Assembly: GCF_008974265.1 (NCBI RefSeq)
Contig: NZ_BKZW01000003.1
Coordinates: 186,001-250,000 of the forward strand
DNA from: Dictyobacter vulcani
GTDB taxonomy: Bacteria > Chloroflexota > Ktedonobacteria > Ktedonobacterales > Ktedonobacteraceae
DNA length: 64,000 nt
Direction of reading: 5' to 3'
Numbering within the stretch: the stretch's first letter is position 1; each line of letters opens with the position of its first letter. The notes beneath the pieces are model-generated. The model was not told the origin of the DNA. It did not search any database and saw nothing but the letters and a program-made list of their open reading frames with translations. This document shows positions 1 through 9,102 of the stretch, in pieces. Made by a program: the position numbers and the translations under genes.

Positions 1-1037
1 GCCCTGCCAGCCGTGCATGCTTTCAGCTGCTGTGAGTGCATTGAGGATGGATTCTTCCGTCGCTTCGGCGGCGGCCTCAAAGAAAGGATCCAGGTGATCA
101 TGGGGTAGCATCTGGATGTCAAATGGTTTGTTATGTTGTAAGGGTAAATGATTACCGGTCGCGAATGCCAGGAAGATATCACCACTGCCATTGTGTCCTA
201 CACCGCCTGCACGGGCGAGACCAACGGTTGCTCGTTTGGCCAATCTGGTACATTGGGTAGGAATAAGAGGAGCATCGGTGGCGAGAATAACAATGATTGA
301 GCCTCCTTTGGGGGGATACTCCAGGGATCGGCGACTTTCGCATAATCTATCTCGCGTCCGACTGGAACCCCATCCACGCGTAGCAGGTGGCGGCTCCCAT
401 AGTTAGCCTGAACAAGGACCCCAACCGTATATTGTTGACCAAAGCAGGTAACCACACGTGAGGATGTGCCGATACCCCCTTTAAACTCATGGCAGATCAT
501 GCCGGTGCCACCACCAACATTTCCCTCAGCCACAGGACCACTCTGTGCCTTATCCAGAGCCTGATAAGCATGTTGTTTGGTGACCTGGAAGGCACCAATA
601 TTGTTTAGCCAGCCATCCCAGGTTTCAGCAACAACGGGCAGCGAGCCTTGCCAGCTAGAAGCAATCGAAGGTGGCACATGCCATTTATCGCTCATATCCA
701 GCGGATACGCCGCGATTGCATCCCGCACGACCCCCACTGAATTTGTATTGGTAATCCCGATTGGTGTATGGAGTACTCCTGACTCCTCAACCCAGGGGAG
801 TCCGGTCATTTCTCCACAGCCATTAAAGCTAAAGAAACCGGCATAGGCATGATCCGTCCAGATATTGCCCGCGCGCGGAACGATCATCGTAACCCCTGTA
901 CGGGCGAGTGCAGGTTCATCAAAGATCAACGTTTCGTGCCCAACAAAAATATCTGGCACATCCGTAATCGCATTATATGGTCCAGTTGGATGTGTCCCAA
1001 TTGAGATTCCTAACTCACGCAAACGTGCTCGTGGCAT
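1..1037 (-). pseudogene. P1 family peptidase (DmpA/L-aminopeptidase D-esterase type), frameshifted, runs off left edge
   Basis: The start at 1037 is preceded by GGGAG about 10 bases upstream. The first frame (to about 310) carries the typical N-terminal half of the P1/DmpA family, including ITDVPDIFVGHETL, NGCGEMTGL and GNVGGGTGM. It then loses similarity and stops at 198. From about 309 down to base 1 a second minus-strand frame carries the conserved C-terminal half: GSIIVILATDAPLIPTQ, with the nucleophile-type Ser at its start, then GVGHNGSGDIFLAFATG. The switch lies at a run of six G (310-315 on the plus strand). A seventh base would give IPPKGGSIIV and restore one frame. Family members are self-processing N-terminal-nucleophile aminopeptidases of about 350-380 residues. 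The stop codon lies beyond the window. I cannot tell a sequencing error from a true mutation. Confidence 0.85.
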
Positions 1038-1190
1038 GGTAGAGCTGCTCCCTTATCGTTTTTTCTCTACATCATATGATATCAAGACTTGCATTGCCTA
1101 TGGCGCAAATTTTTATGTATATCCAGTAATTTTGCCGCTGGAATGGTATGATTACAAAATAGAACCTTCATAGTCAAGGAGCATCAGGCC

Positions 1191-1634
1191 ATGAATAAGG
1201 TTGACCTTATTGAATTGATGAGGACTAGCTTGCCACCTGATTGGAATTTGTGGCGTATTGAACATCCGGAGGTTGTCCTGGATCTCTCTGGCGTAGATTT
1301 GAGTGGAACGCGGCTGGGCGAGTTTGATCTTGCCAATGCTAAGCTAGAAGGAGCCAATCTGGCTGGTGCTGATTTATTTCAAGCGAACTTGAGCGGTGCT
1401 CATCTCGCAGGAGCTAATTTAAGCGGTGCCAATTTAACTGAAGCAGATTTGCGCGATGCAGATTTAAGTAATGTGTGTTTGCGCGATGTTGATCTACGCT
1501 CTGCCAATCTGGTTAGAGCCAATCTGACTGGCGCTGATTTGCGGGGAGCAGACTTTGCCGGCTCTCATCTGTCTGAAGCCCGCATCACGTTAGAACAGTT
1601 TCAGAAGGCACGCTCGCTGCAGGACAGTTTGTAA
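1191..1634 (+). CDS. Pentapeptide repeat protein
   Basis: 147 residues. From about residue 28 to 135 the protein is an almost unbroken series of A(D/N)LxX pentapeptides, for example GANLAGADLFQANLSGAHL. This predicts a right-handed quadrilateral beta-helix. There is no signal peptide or membrane segment, so it is probably cytoplasmic. The start has AAGGAG nine bases upstream. Pentapeptide proteins include DNA mimics that protect gyrase (Qnr, MfpA), but this one is short and no specific role can be assigned. It is transcribed divergently from the P1 peptidase gene, 153 bases away. Confidence 0.9.
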   Translation: MNKVDLIELMRTSLPPDWNLWRIEHPEVVLDLSGVDLSGTRLGEFDLANAKLEGANLAGADLFQANLSGAHLAGANLSGANLTEADLRDADLSNVCLRDVDLRSANLVRANLTGADLRGADFAGSHLSEARITLEQFQKARSLQDSL

Positions 1635-1657
1635 ATAATACCTCTCCAGTTCACAAA

Positions 1658-1813
1658 TGATGTAGGTTCGACTCTTGCAGTCGATTGCCTTGCATTCTCG
1701 TGATGTAGGTTCGACTCTTGCAGTCGATTGCCTCGCATGCACGATACCATTCGCTTGATTGCGATGCGTTGATGTGAGCCGAGAAAATCGTGGGCAAGCC
1801 ACGAACCTACATC
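1658..1813. repeat. 33-bp direct repeat pair with an inverted 12-bp copy of its end
   Basis: A 33-bp sequence beginning TGATGTAGGTTCGACTCTTG occurs exactly at 1658-1690 and again at 1701-1733, 43 bases start to start. The first 12 bases of the core (GATGTAGGTTCG) recur inverted at 1802-1813 as CGAACCTACATC. The block fills the gap between the pentapeptide gene and the PHP gene and overlaps no supported gene. It may be the remnant of a palindromic or REP-like repeat. Function unknown. Confidence 0.75.
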
Positions 1814-1901
1814 TTTTCTTTTCCCTAAACCTGCTAATCCTGAAAACGTATATTTTTTATAGAGTGTCATATTGTCTTTATGACTGGAAAGGATGTAGCT
1901 G

Positions 1902-2755
1902 TTGGAACCATTAACTTCACAACTTGTCTTATCATCGGATGCGGCGATTGATTTGCAGATGCATACCACGTACAGTGATGGTTTATGGACGCCTGAACAA
2001 CTGGTTGATTATCTGGTGAAGGAGCAGTTTGCACTGGTGGCGGTGACGGATCATGATCGCGTGGAGGCGTCTCTGGCTATTCAGCAATTGGCGGCACCGC
2101 AGGGATTGCCTGTGCTGGCGGCAGTTGAAATGACCACGAAGTGGCGTGACCACCCCACTGATATTCTCTGTTATGGCTTTGGCTCTGAACATAGCGAATT
2201 GAAGTCTCTTGGAGATGCGCTGGTGCAGGCTCAACTGGAAAATGTGCAGGAGATTTATGCAAACCTGTTGCAGAAAGGCTATAAATTTCCACGTCAGCAA
2301 ACGTTACTGTCTGCCACTGCAGGCCTCCCAGTCCAGTTTAGAGATATCGCTACACTTCTGATTGAACATCGCTATGCCCCAATAATGTGACCTTATGGAA
2401 AATCCTTGGTGATGCTGGCTTGCTTGAAATTACTAATGGCATTGCAGCTGTAGTAGAGGCGGCCCATTGCGCCGGTGCTGTCTGTATCATGGCACATCCT
2501 GGCCGTAAGGATATTACACGTTATAGCGAGGCGATGTTAGACCAGTTACTGCAAGAGATTCCACTTGATGGACTGGAAGTGTATTATCCACTCCATTCAC
2601 AAGAACAAACTACGATGTATCTGGACTATGCACAGAAGCACGATTTATTGACGAGTTGTGGTTCTGATTCTCATACTCCAAATAGAGCTCCTATCAAATA
2701 TCGGGCTGAACAGAGTCGCCAGTTACTTGAACGTGTAGGTATTCAGGTGCAATAA
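1902..2755 (+). pseudogene. PHP-domain metal-dependent phosphoesterase, split by a frameshift
   Basis: The first frame (1902-2390, TTG start with AGGA eight bases upstream) carries the PHP metal motifs HTTYSDG, VTDHD and AAVEMT. The second frame (2387-2755) carries AHPGR and GSDSH, the remaining metal ligands. Together they make one protein of about 284 residues, the usual size of the TrpH/YciV-like PHP phosphoesterases, which hydrolyse nucleotide or oligonucleotide phosphoesters using divalent metals. The break lies at CGCTATGCCCCAATAATG (2370-2387). One extra C in the CCCC run would read RYAPNNVTLWK and join the halves. The two frames overlap by 4 bases, so a translational restart at GTG 2387 is possible. 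No single half has a complete metal site. Confidence 0.85.
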
Positions 2756-2802
2756 TTGAAATACGATTGAATGTATTTATATATTATAAAGGATGAAAAT
2801 AT

Positions 2803-3327
2803 ATGATACGCGGAGAAAAAGTTTGTTTGCGTCCTGTCCGTCGTTCAGATCTAGCTATACTGCATGAGCGTGCTAATGAGGTGGATTTCGAGGGCGAATA
2901 TAATTACTTTGGTTTGCATCGCGACCAGCATTTGTTGTCTGGATTTGAAGCTGACGGTCTCCTGGGTTCCGAGTTTGGTACCTTGATTGTGACGACTCTG
3001 AATGACCAGTTTATTGGAAGTATGTCGTATCATCCGGTACGTTATGGTCCCAATATTGCCAGTTCCCATTACAATATTGGTATAAGTCTGGATCCGGAGC
3101 AGCGTGGAAAAGGCTATGGTGTAGAGGCACAGCAGCTATTAGCCGACTATCTTTTCCGTATTTATCCTGTTGGGCGCGTTGAAGCTACGACCGATATCAC
3201 CAATATTCCTGAACAGCGTGCGCTTGAGAAAGCAGGCTTTACACGGGAAGGTGTGCTACGGCAGGCCCAGTGGCGCAATGGTCAGATGCATGACATGGTC
3301 CAGTACAGTAAAATCCGTGGGGAATAG
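2803..3327 (+). CDS. GNAT family N-acetyltransferase (RimJ/RimL-like)
   Basis: 174 residues, cytoplasmic. The N-terminus VCLRPVRRSDL and the acetyl-CoA-binding segment SLDPEQRGKGYGVEAQQLL (Q/R-x-x-G-x-G) identify a GNAT fold. EKAGFTREGVLR near the end is typical of the RimJ/RimL subgroup, which acetylates ribosomal protein N-termini, other proteins or small amines. The substrate cannot be told from sequence. It stands alone, followed by a strong terminator at 3356-3405. Confidence 0.9.
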   Translation: MIRGEKVCLRPVRRSDLAILHERANEVDFEGEYNYFGLHRDQHLLSGFEADGLLGSEFGTLIVTTLNDQFIGSMSYHPVRYGPNIASSHYNIGISLDPEQRGKGYGVEAQQLLADYLFRIYPVGRVEATTDITNIPEQRALEKAGFTREGVLRQAQWRNGQMHDMVQYSKIRGE

Positions 3328-3355
3328 TCACTTCTTATAGTTTTTTGGAGGTTTG

Positions 3356-3405
3356 CCAGAAGGTTAATGACTGCATTGTTTTTTAACCTTCTGGTTTTTC
3401 TTTTT
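3356..3405. terminator. Bidirectional rho-independent terminator
   Basis: Perfect 12-bp arms CCAGAAGGTTAA (3356-3367) and TTAACCTTCTGG (3383-3394) are followed by T-rich sequence. It lies between the convergent GNAT gene and the methyltransferase/MTHFR gene and probably serves the plus-strand gene best. Confidence 0.85.
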
Positions 3406-5308
3406 ACTTTGTTGTGCGCTGGCGGATATAGGGAATCAGGTCTTCAATCAGTTCGAAGCGATCAAGGGGCATAATATACGTTCCCTGTACCTCTGATTGT
3501 AATTTTTCGAAGAGCTCTTTGATGATCTCCAGTCCGACTGCTCCACCACCTTCGCCGGCCTGGCGTAAGCGCTGGCGAATCTCTTCAGGAATGACGATAC
3601 CTGGAACTTCATTATGGAATTTTTCTGCCTGTTGATAGGAATGCAGCGGTTGCAAGCCGATCAAAATAGGAATAGGGATCTCTCCATACTGATCTTTGTA
3701 TCTGCGAATGTAATGCAAGAAAGTTCCAGCATCAAAGACCGGTTGGGTCAGAATATATTGTGCGCCACCTTCAATTTTGCGATGCAAGCGTTCAAGCTCT
3801 ATATCCAGTTCTGTGGCGGCCGGATTGGCGGCGCAGCCAATGAAGAAAGAACTGGCAGCGGCCAGTTTGCGTCGATTACCATCGAGTCCTTTATTTAAGT
3901 TGCTCAGGATGGAGATCAAGCCAATGCTATCAACATCCCAGATACCCGTAGAATTAGGAAAATCGCCATGACTGGGGGGATCCCCGGTGACGGCCAGGAT
4001 ATTGCGGATCTCGGTGGCATGCGCCCCGATGACATCGCTTTGTACGGCCATCAGGTTGCGGTCGCGGGGTGTGAAGTGTACGATGGTTTCAATACCGACA
4101 TTTTGTTGAATCAGGCGAGCCGCAGCCACGTTATTCATACGGACGCGTGCCATCGCATTGTCCGTGATGTTGATTGTGTCAGCTCCACTATCGCGGATAA
4201 AAGCTGCGTTCTGTAGAAAACGGGTGAATTTCACGCTTCTTGGAGGGCTCATCTCGATACTGATGACAAATTGTTTTTCTTGCAGGCGAGCCGCCAGCAG
4301 CGTTGGTGCTGGTTCGCTTTCGGCGTTTTGTGCCGCGTTTTCCTGGATGCGTTCGCGAAAAGCTTCCAGCGTAGGTGCGTTGGCTGATAGTTCGGCCTCA
4401 GGAGCGATGGTTGGTGCCAGCTCAGTGAGTACTTCGTGCATAGCAGCGATATGGCCAGGTGTGGTGCCACAGCAGCCGCCAATCATGCGTATACCGATGT
4501 GTAAAAAACGCCTCGTATATTCGGCAAAATATTCAGGAGTGGAAACGTAAATGAATCTATTGCCAACGCGTCGGGGGAGTCCTGCATTTGGTTGAACCGC
4601 GACAAAGAAATTGTCGTTGCTATAGGTGCACATCCGTTTAGCAACATCAAACATGCTCGCAGGACCCAGCGCGCAGTTGACGCCAAAGACGTTTGCACCC
4701 AGGTCGCGTAAAGTCTCGGCAACGACCTGTTCATCTTCACCGCTGACAATAGTTCCATCTTCACCAAACGTCATCAGGGCGACCACGGGCAAATCAGTAA
4801 TGCTGCGCACCGCCATTAATGCTTCACGCATTTCTGCCAGATCTGACATGGTCTCAATAATGAAAAGATCTACTCCTGCCTGGAGCAATGCCTCAGTCTG
4901 TTCAGCAAAGGCTGCACGGGCATCGGCTGGTTGAATGGTACCTATTGGTGCCAGGGGACTACCTAGCGGGCCGATATTGCCGGCCAGGAAAATTGGTTGT
5001 TCGCTGAGTTCGCGAACCTCACGGGCGATCTTGGCACCCGCCCGATTGATCTCGACAACTTGAGTCTCTAATCCATGTTCGGCTAAGCGATAGCGATTGG
5101 CGCCAAATGTATTGGTTTCAATGATCTGGGCGCCTGCCGCCACATAATCCAGGTGAATGGATTTAATAAGCTCGGGATTGGTGAGATTCAAATGCTCAAA
5201 GCAACGCTCATAGGAAATTCCTCGGGCGTAGAGCTCTGTTCCCATTCCTCCATCGCCTAGCAGAGGACCATTACGCAGTCGCTCTAAAAACGGATAGTGT
5301 GTTTGCAT
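3404..5308 (-). CDS. Bifunctional homocysteine S-methyltransferase / 5,10-methylenetetrahydrofolate reductase
   Basis: 634 residues, similar in length and layout to Bacillus YitJ. Residues about 5-295 form the homocysteine S-methyltransferase barrel, with GDGGMGTEL at the start and the zinc-binding cysteines C212 (VNCALGP) and C279-C280 (GGCCGTTPGH). Residues about 345-620 form a MetF-like reductase, with ISIEMSPPRS, NILAVTGDPP and YILTQPVFD visible. The protein would produce methyl-THF and also methylate homocysteine, although the methyl donor used by the N-terminal domain is not known from sequence. It belongs to methionine synthesis, as does the MetY gene at 57.7 kb. No S-adenosylmethionine riboswitch was recognised in the 288 bases upstream. 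Confidence 0.93.
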   Translation of the reverse strand: MQTHYPFLERLRNGPLLGDGGMGTELYARGISYERCFEHLNLTNPELIKSIHLDYVAAGAQIIETNTFGANRYRLAEHGLETQVVEINRAGAKIAREVRELSEQPIFLAGNIGPLGSPLAPIGTIQPADARAAFAEQTEALLQAGVDLFIIETMSDLAEMREALMAVRSITDLPVVALMTFGEDGTIVSGEDEQVVAETLRDLGANVFGVNCALGPASMFDVAKRMCTYSNDNFFVAVQPNAGLPRRVGNRFIYVSTPEYFAEYTRRFLHIGIRMIGGCCGTTPGHIAAMHEVLTELAPTIAPEAELSANAPTLEAFRERIQENAAQNAESEPAPTLLAARLQEKQFVISIEMSPPRSVKFTRFLQNAAFIRDSGADTINITDNAMARVRMNNVAAARLIQQNVGIETIVHFTPRDRNLMAVQSDVIGAHATEIRNILAVTGDPPSHGDFPNSTGIWDVDSIGLISILSNLNKGLDGNRRKLAAASSFFIGCAANPAATELDIELERLHRKIEGGAQYILTQPVFDAGTFLHYIRRYKDQYGEIPIPILIGLQPLHSYQQAEKFHNEVPGIVIPEEIRQRLRQAGEGGGAVGLEIIKELFEKLQSEVQGTYIMPLDRFELIEDLIPYIRQRTTK

Positions 5309-5596
5309 AGTTGATCTGGCACTTTCTTAGCAATGGAACTTGTAATCTCATACCCCTGATACCTTGTTCCCTCACAAGTAATGACGATCTGGATAAATAA
5401 ATAGCTTCGATTCTGTGTTATTTACTGATAGAGCGTTTTATTTACAGCAGTATATCACATGCAGACTGAAAAATTTGCTGCTTCTCCTATGAAATACCCT
5501 TATGGAAGTTGGTTAAAGTGATTTCTGGTTCGTTTATATACGCAGAGGCTATTCTGTCCCTTAGTATTTTGATTTAGCTATGGAGAACACGTTATT

Positions 5597-6151
5597 ATGG
5601 AGCGTAACCTACCAGCCGAGGCATATCAGCTTGCGGAACAGTATAAGTTGGGGAGTCCGGGTCGCATGTACGGTGCTGATGGCTGGCAGCTGTTTTCATT
5701 GCTTGGCTCCTTTGCATCCTGGTTACTACTTTGCGCATCTTTTATTGTGATGCTTCTGCTCAGTTATCAAGGTATAATAAAGTCCTCTGCTGGATTAATT
5801 GTGCTGGGATTCATCACCGCTGCTCTGGCGCTGGCACTACTGGTTGGCCTTACACATATCATTTTGCAACGTATAAATCTTTTTCGTTATGCGCGTATTT
5901 ATATGTGTGAGCATGGATTTATTTTTCTAGATAAGCAGCAACAGCTTAGCATTCGCTGGGATCAAATTGAGCGGGTTGAAACGATTGCGAGCAGAACGAG
6001 ATTAAAGAATGAGATGTGCCAGATTTTATTGACGGATGGGAAGCGTATCAATGTAAGTACGTTCTGGAACAAGCGGTTACAAACCTTGATTAGATATCGT
6101 GTCACACTCTATCGCAACAGGCTGAAACAAGTGTATTCAGATGGTTCTTAG
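5597..6151 (+). CDS. Two-TM membrane protein with a PH-like C-terminal domain
   Basis: 184 residues. After a short N-terminal region (YKLGSPGRMYGADG) there are two hydrophobic segments (about 34-60 and 64-92). The cytoplasmic C-terminal part reads RIYMCEHGFIFLDKQQQ and SIRWDQIERVETI, then TDGKRINVSTFWNK, a pattern seen in bacterial PH-like/DUF6585-type membrane proteins. No catalytic motif is visible. GGAG lies ten bases before the ATG. It is an isolated gene convergent with the ComB-like gene. Function unknown. Confidence 0.75.
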   Translation: MERNLPAEAYQLAEQYKLGSPGRMYGADGWQLFSLLGSFASWLLLCASFIVMLLLSYQGIIKSSAGLIVLGFITAALALALLVGLTHIILQRINLFRYARIYMCEHGFIFLDKQQQLSIRWDQIERVETIASRTRLKNEMCQILLTDGKRINVSTFWNKRLQTLIRYRVTLYRNRLKQVYSDGS

Positions 6152-6310
6152 TTTCGCCTCTGATTTCTTTAACTGAGCCAGCATGTGCCTTAAAAGGCCC
6201 TACACACTATACATCGTTGTAGCTTTTTCCTGCTCTGTGTAGGAGCTTTCGCAGACAATTTGAATACCATGCTTTTCAAGAGCATGCACATCAATAGTAG
6301 GCGGGGAAGA

Positions 6311-7075
6311 TTAAATGCTCACCAGCTCAGTAGCTGGATACGCCAGTCGGAGGAGTCCTGTTTCTGCTTCAACGCCTGTTACCATGGGTACACAGGTACT
6401 ACTATTTTTACTGAGGCAATATTCCAGATCTTTCTTCTGTCCAAGGGCGAGTAAATCCTGAGAGGAACGGGCTTTTTCCAGCAACGTGGCTGGTGGATAA
6501 TTTTCGTAGATGGTGATAGCGCCATGGGTGCTATCATGAATGGCCAGATCTGGATACTGTTGGAGTAGTTCCTGGGCCAGATAGCCGGCACAGGCTGTGT
6601 CTTCCAGTGCGAAATAACCATATTCAGCGGCACACACAATGGCAATATTGCTGTGTCGCTCTTGTGCCAGCGCCAATGCTGCAGCGGCCACCGCGTTTCC
6701 ATTATAGAAGCACCCCGCCAGACGTATACTATCGTTGGGACAGGCAAACAGGGCACGAGTGCCATTACTCGTGGTCAGCACCAACTCCTGGTTGGCCAGA
6801 TCCATCTGCGCAAACTGAGCAGGTGAATTTCCAAAGTCGAAGCCTGGAGGGGTTTCGGTGTGGTATTCACCACAGAGGATGCGACCGGGTACCTTTTGAC
6901 CGGCTTCTAATGCCTGATCGAGTGTCTGGGCGGCCAGAACATGCCTGGCACCCTGTTCAAACATGATAGTCATTGTCGTGGTAGCGCGCATAACATCGAT
7001 AACTATATAGATATCTTCAACTGACGTTTCAACAAAGTTAAGTTCGGCAGGATTAAAGTAGATTCTGAGCTGCAA
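6311..7075 (-). CDS. comB: 2-phosphosulfolactate phosphatase (ComB family)
   Basis: 254 residues, normal for ComB. Family motifs are VIDVMRATTT near residue 27, RILCGEYHTETPPGFDFGNS near 66, LTTSNGTRAL near 100 and a C-terminal CVPMVTG. ComB dephosphorylates 2-phosphosulfolactate in coenzyme M or sulfolactate synthesis. In bacteria without other pathway genes nearby, as here, the true substrate may differ. Translation probably starts at TTG 7073-7075, with AGGAG six bases upstream. A 309-base divergent gap separates it from the ADP-ribosylglycohydrolase gene. Confidence 0.85.
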   Translation of the reverse strand: MQLRIYFNPAELNFVETSVEDIYIVIDVMRATTTMTIMFEQGARHVLAAQTLDQALEAGQKVPGRILCGEYHTETPPGFDFGNSPAQFAQMDLANQELVLTTSNGTRALFACPNDSIRLAGCFYNGNAVAAAALALAQERHSNIAIVCAAEYGYFALEDTACAGYLAQELLQQYPDLAIHDSTHGAITIYENYPPATLLEKARSSQDLLALGQKKDLEYCLSKNSSTCVPMVTGVEAETGLLRLAYPATELVSI

Positions 7076-7384
7076 ACTAATCTCCTCGTACGCTTGTGAC
7101 GCTACTGGTGTGAGCCGCTAAGAAGGATCACATGGATAAAAAGTAGTGTGCCATTTCCAGTCTGGTTCCTGGAATAAGCTGTATTTCTACTATACACGAT
7201 TCTGCGGAGAATACAATTGAGCCAATTGAGAATAAAATCAGGCATAACTATGTACATAATAGCCACTGTAGCTCAGCCTTTGAGTGTGGCGAACAATCCT
7301 CTGTACAATGAGATTCTTGCTATGTTATATTAGAGTTATTCTATCATCTTTACTATGTAAAATCAGAGAGTAAGTATATCTATT
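7076..7384. other. Intergenic, divergent promoter region
   Basis: 309 bases between divergent genes. It is AT-rich with TATA-like tracts near 7320-7340 (TATGTTATATTAG), which could serve as a -10 region for the plus-strand gene. No convincing operator, RNA or repeat was seen. Confidence 0.4.
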
Positions 7385-8428
7385 ATGCAGAAACCTAACG
7401 ATAGAGTCCCGCGCACACAACGCGCCGCTGGATGTCTCTTTGGATTGGCCTATGGAGATGCTTTAGGTGCTGATACTGAATTTCTTTCCCTGGATGAAAT
7501 ATTGCGCTGCTATCCACCTGCAGGTCCCCATACTTTAGCGGCCACTTTTCCTGTGCGAGTAACTGATGATACACAGATGGCCTTAGCTGTAGGTGAAGCT
7601 TTGCTGGCTGCCCCGCGACCCTATACCGTGAAGACCTTAGAAGATCCATTGCGAGATGCTTTTATCGCCTGGAATGAGAGTCCTGAAAATAATCGTGCTC
7701 CAGGCATGACCTGTATTCAGGCGTGTGATTATCTGGCCTGTGGTCTTCCCTGGTACAAGGCAACGATCAGCCATTCAAAAGGCTGTGGGGCTAATATGCG
7801 TGTGGCTCCTGTAGGATTATTGCAGGTCGGTAAAGATGGCGTGACCACACAGAGCAGGGCCGCCATTGCACAGTTTCAGGCCGCTTTAACGCATGGTCAC
7901 CCTACGGGTCTGGCGGCCGCTGATCTTACCGCTTATGCCATCGCTGATCTGGTCGATGGTGGTAGTCCTCTCGATTTACCTGAGCGTTTGATCGCTTACG
8001 CCCAGAGCCAGCGCACCATCTATCATCACGACTGGCTGGGCCCGCTCTGGCGGCGGTCAGCAGCAGTCAAATCTCCTGAAGCATTTATTGCGCGAGGATG
8101 GGATGAATGTTTACTGGTGCTCGAACGTTTACGCCTGGCTGTTCAAAAGATGGATCGTCAGAGTGATCCCTGCCTGGCAACAGGAGCCGCCTGGATCGCC
8201 GAGGAGGCATTGGCGACTGGCTTATTCTGCTTTTTAATGTATCCTGAAGATCCTGTTGCAGCTATTCAGCGTGCCGCGACCAGTTCGGGTGATTCTGATT
8301 CCATTGCCTGTCTGGCTGGTGCCTTTGTTGGCACTCACCTGGGCTTTGCTGCCTGGCCAGCTGACTGGTTACAACGTATCGAATATCGTCAGCGTCTGAC
8401 TCGCCTGGCAGACACTCTGGGTGCATAA
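7385..8428 (+). CDS. ADP-ribosylglycohydrolase family protein (DraG-like)
   Basis: 347 residues. The DraG/ARH metal-site motifs are present in order: GCLFGLAYGDALGA near residue 18, VTDDTQMALAVGEAL near 60, SKGCGANMRVAPVGL near 135 and SSGDSDSIACLAGAFVG near 300. Acidic residues in these segments bind the two magnesium ions that hydrolyse ADP-ribose from proteins or small molecules. The family also reverses ADP-ribosylation in toxin and regulatory systems, but no ADP-ribosyltransferase was recognised nearby. The ribosome binding site is weak. Confidence 0.92.
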   Translation: MQKPNDRVPRTQRAAGCLFGLAYGDALGADTEFLSLDEILRCYPPAGPHTLAATFPVRVTDDTQMALAVGEALLAAPRPYTVKTLEDPLRDAFIAWNESPENNRAPGMTCIQACDYLACGLPWYKATISHSKGCGANMRVAPVGLLQVGKDGVTTQSRAAIAQFQAALTHGHPTGLAAADLTAYAIADLVDGGSPLDLPERLIAYAQSQRTIYHHDWLGPLWRRSAAVKSPEAFIARGWDECLLVLERLRLAVQKMDRQSDPCLATGAAWIAEEALATGLFCFLMYPEDPVAAIQRAATSSGDSDSIACLAGAFVGTHLGFAAWPADWLQRIEYRQRLTRLADTLGA

Positions 8429-8637
8429 TATTGCATCTTTCCCCCCCATATGATCTGGAAGGATAAAGTGCCATAAAATCTTACAATGGTGAGAAAATTA
8501 TGAAGTATACATATCCTACTTAAAATATATGTGTTATTTTCTATTTCTTTCGAATATTATAATGAGTTTAGAGAGGAAAACAATGTGGTATTTCTCGTTT
8601 CCTTGAAAAAACCATTTATGGCTCGAAAGGAATGCTA

Positions 8638-9102
8638 ATGAACACAAGTAGTAAGCAGAGCATACTGAGATATGTAATAGTTGTCTTGATTATAACTGTT
8701 GCAATTTCTGTAAGCTTATCAGGTGGGGGACATGCTTCAGCAGCATCGGTGACTCCTGCCCATACGCAGTCGGCGCAACCCGGAGGACCATATCCTCCGC
8801 CACCTCACTCAGGACCATATCCTCAACCACCATATGTTTATCCTTATCCATCTGGTTGGTGTGCCGGTCTCTATGCCCCGGGCTGGTGGTATGGACCCTA
8901 CGGGCAAGTATGGTGCGATGAGTATCATATTCCAGGTTGGTGGAATTGGTATAGTCACCATTGGACACCTTCGTATTATTACTATCAGCAGCACCAACAC
9001 GATCATGACCATGATCATGGCGATCATGACCATGATCATGGCGATCATGGCGATCATGGCGATCATGGTGGCGAGGGTGGACATGGTGGACATGGCCACT
9101 AG
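8638..9102 (+). CDS. Secreted Pro/Tyr-rich protein with a His-Asp-Gly repeat tail
   Basis: About 154 residues from ATG 8638, which has AAAGGA six bases upstream; the ATG at 8632 is too close to that site. A signal peptide or anchor (IVVLIITVAISVSLSGG) is followed by a Pro/Gly/Tyr/Trp-rich region (GPYPPPPHSGPYPQPPYVYP). The tail is a run of HDHDHDHGD and GDHGDHGG units that could bind divalent metals such as zinc, nickel or copper. The tail is encoded by a near-perfect GATCATGGC 9-bp repeat. The TAG stop (9100-9102) is also the first bases of a miniature element, so an insertion appears to set the present C-terminus. No family recognised. Confidence 0.75.
   Translation: MNTSSKQSILRYVIVVLIITVAISVSLSGGGHASAASVTPAHTQSAQPGGPYPPPPHSGPYPQPPYVYPYPSGWCAGLYAPGWWYGPYGQVWCDEYHIPGWWNWYSHHWTPSYYYYQQHQHDHDHDHGDHDHDHGDHGDHGDHGGEGGHGGHGH
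9001..9068 (+). repeat. 9-bp tandem repeats (GATCATGGC / GATCATGAC)
   Basis: The coding sequence for the His-Asp-Gly tail consists of consecutive 9-mers GATCATGGC or GATCATGAC with few changes. Slippage here would change the number of metal-binding repeats in steps of three residues without a frameshift. Confidence 0.7.

Noticed and set aside
1590..1969. Minus-strand reading frames across 1590-1969
   Set aside because: They read through the 33-bp direct repeats and the neighbouring gene, with no family match or plausible start.
5309..5596. S-adenosylmethionine riboswitch before the methyltransferase/MTHFR gene
   Set aside because: No SAM-I/II/IV-like conserved core could be read in the 288-base leader; only general AT-rich sequence.
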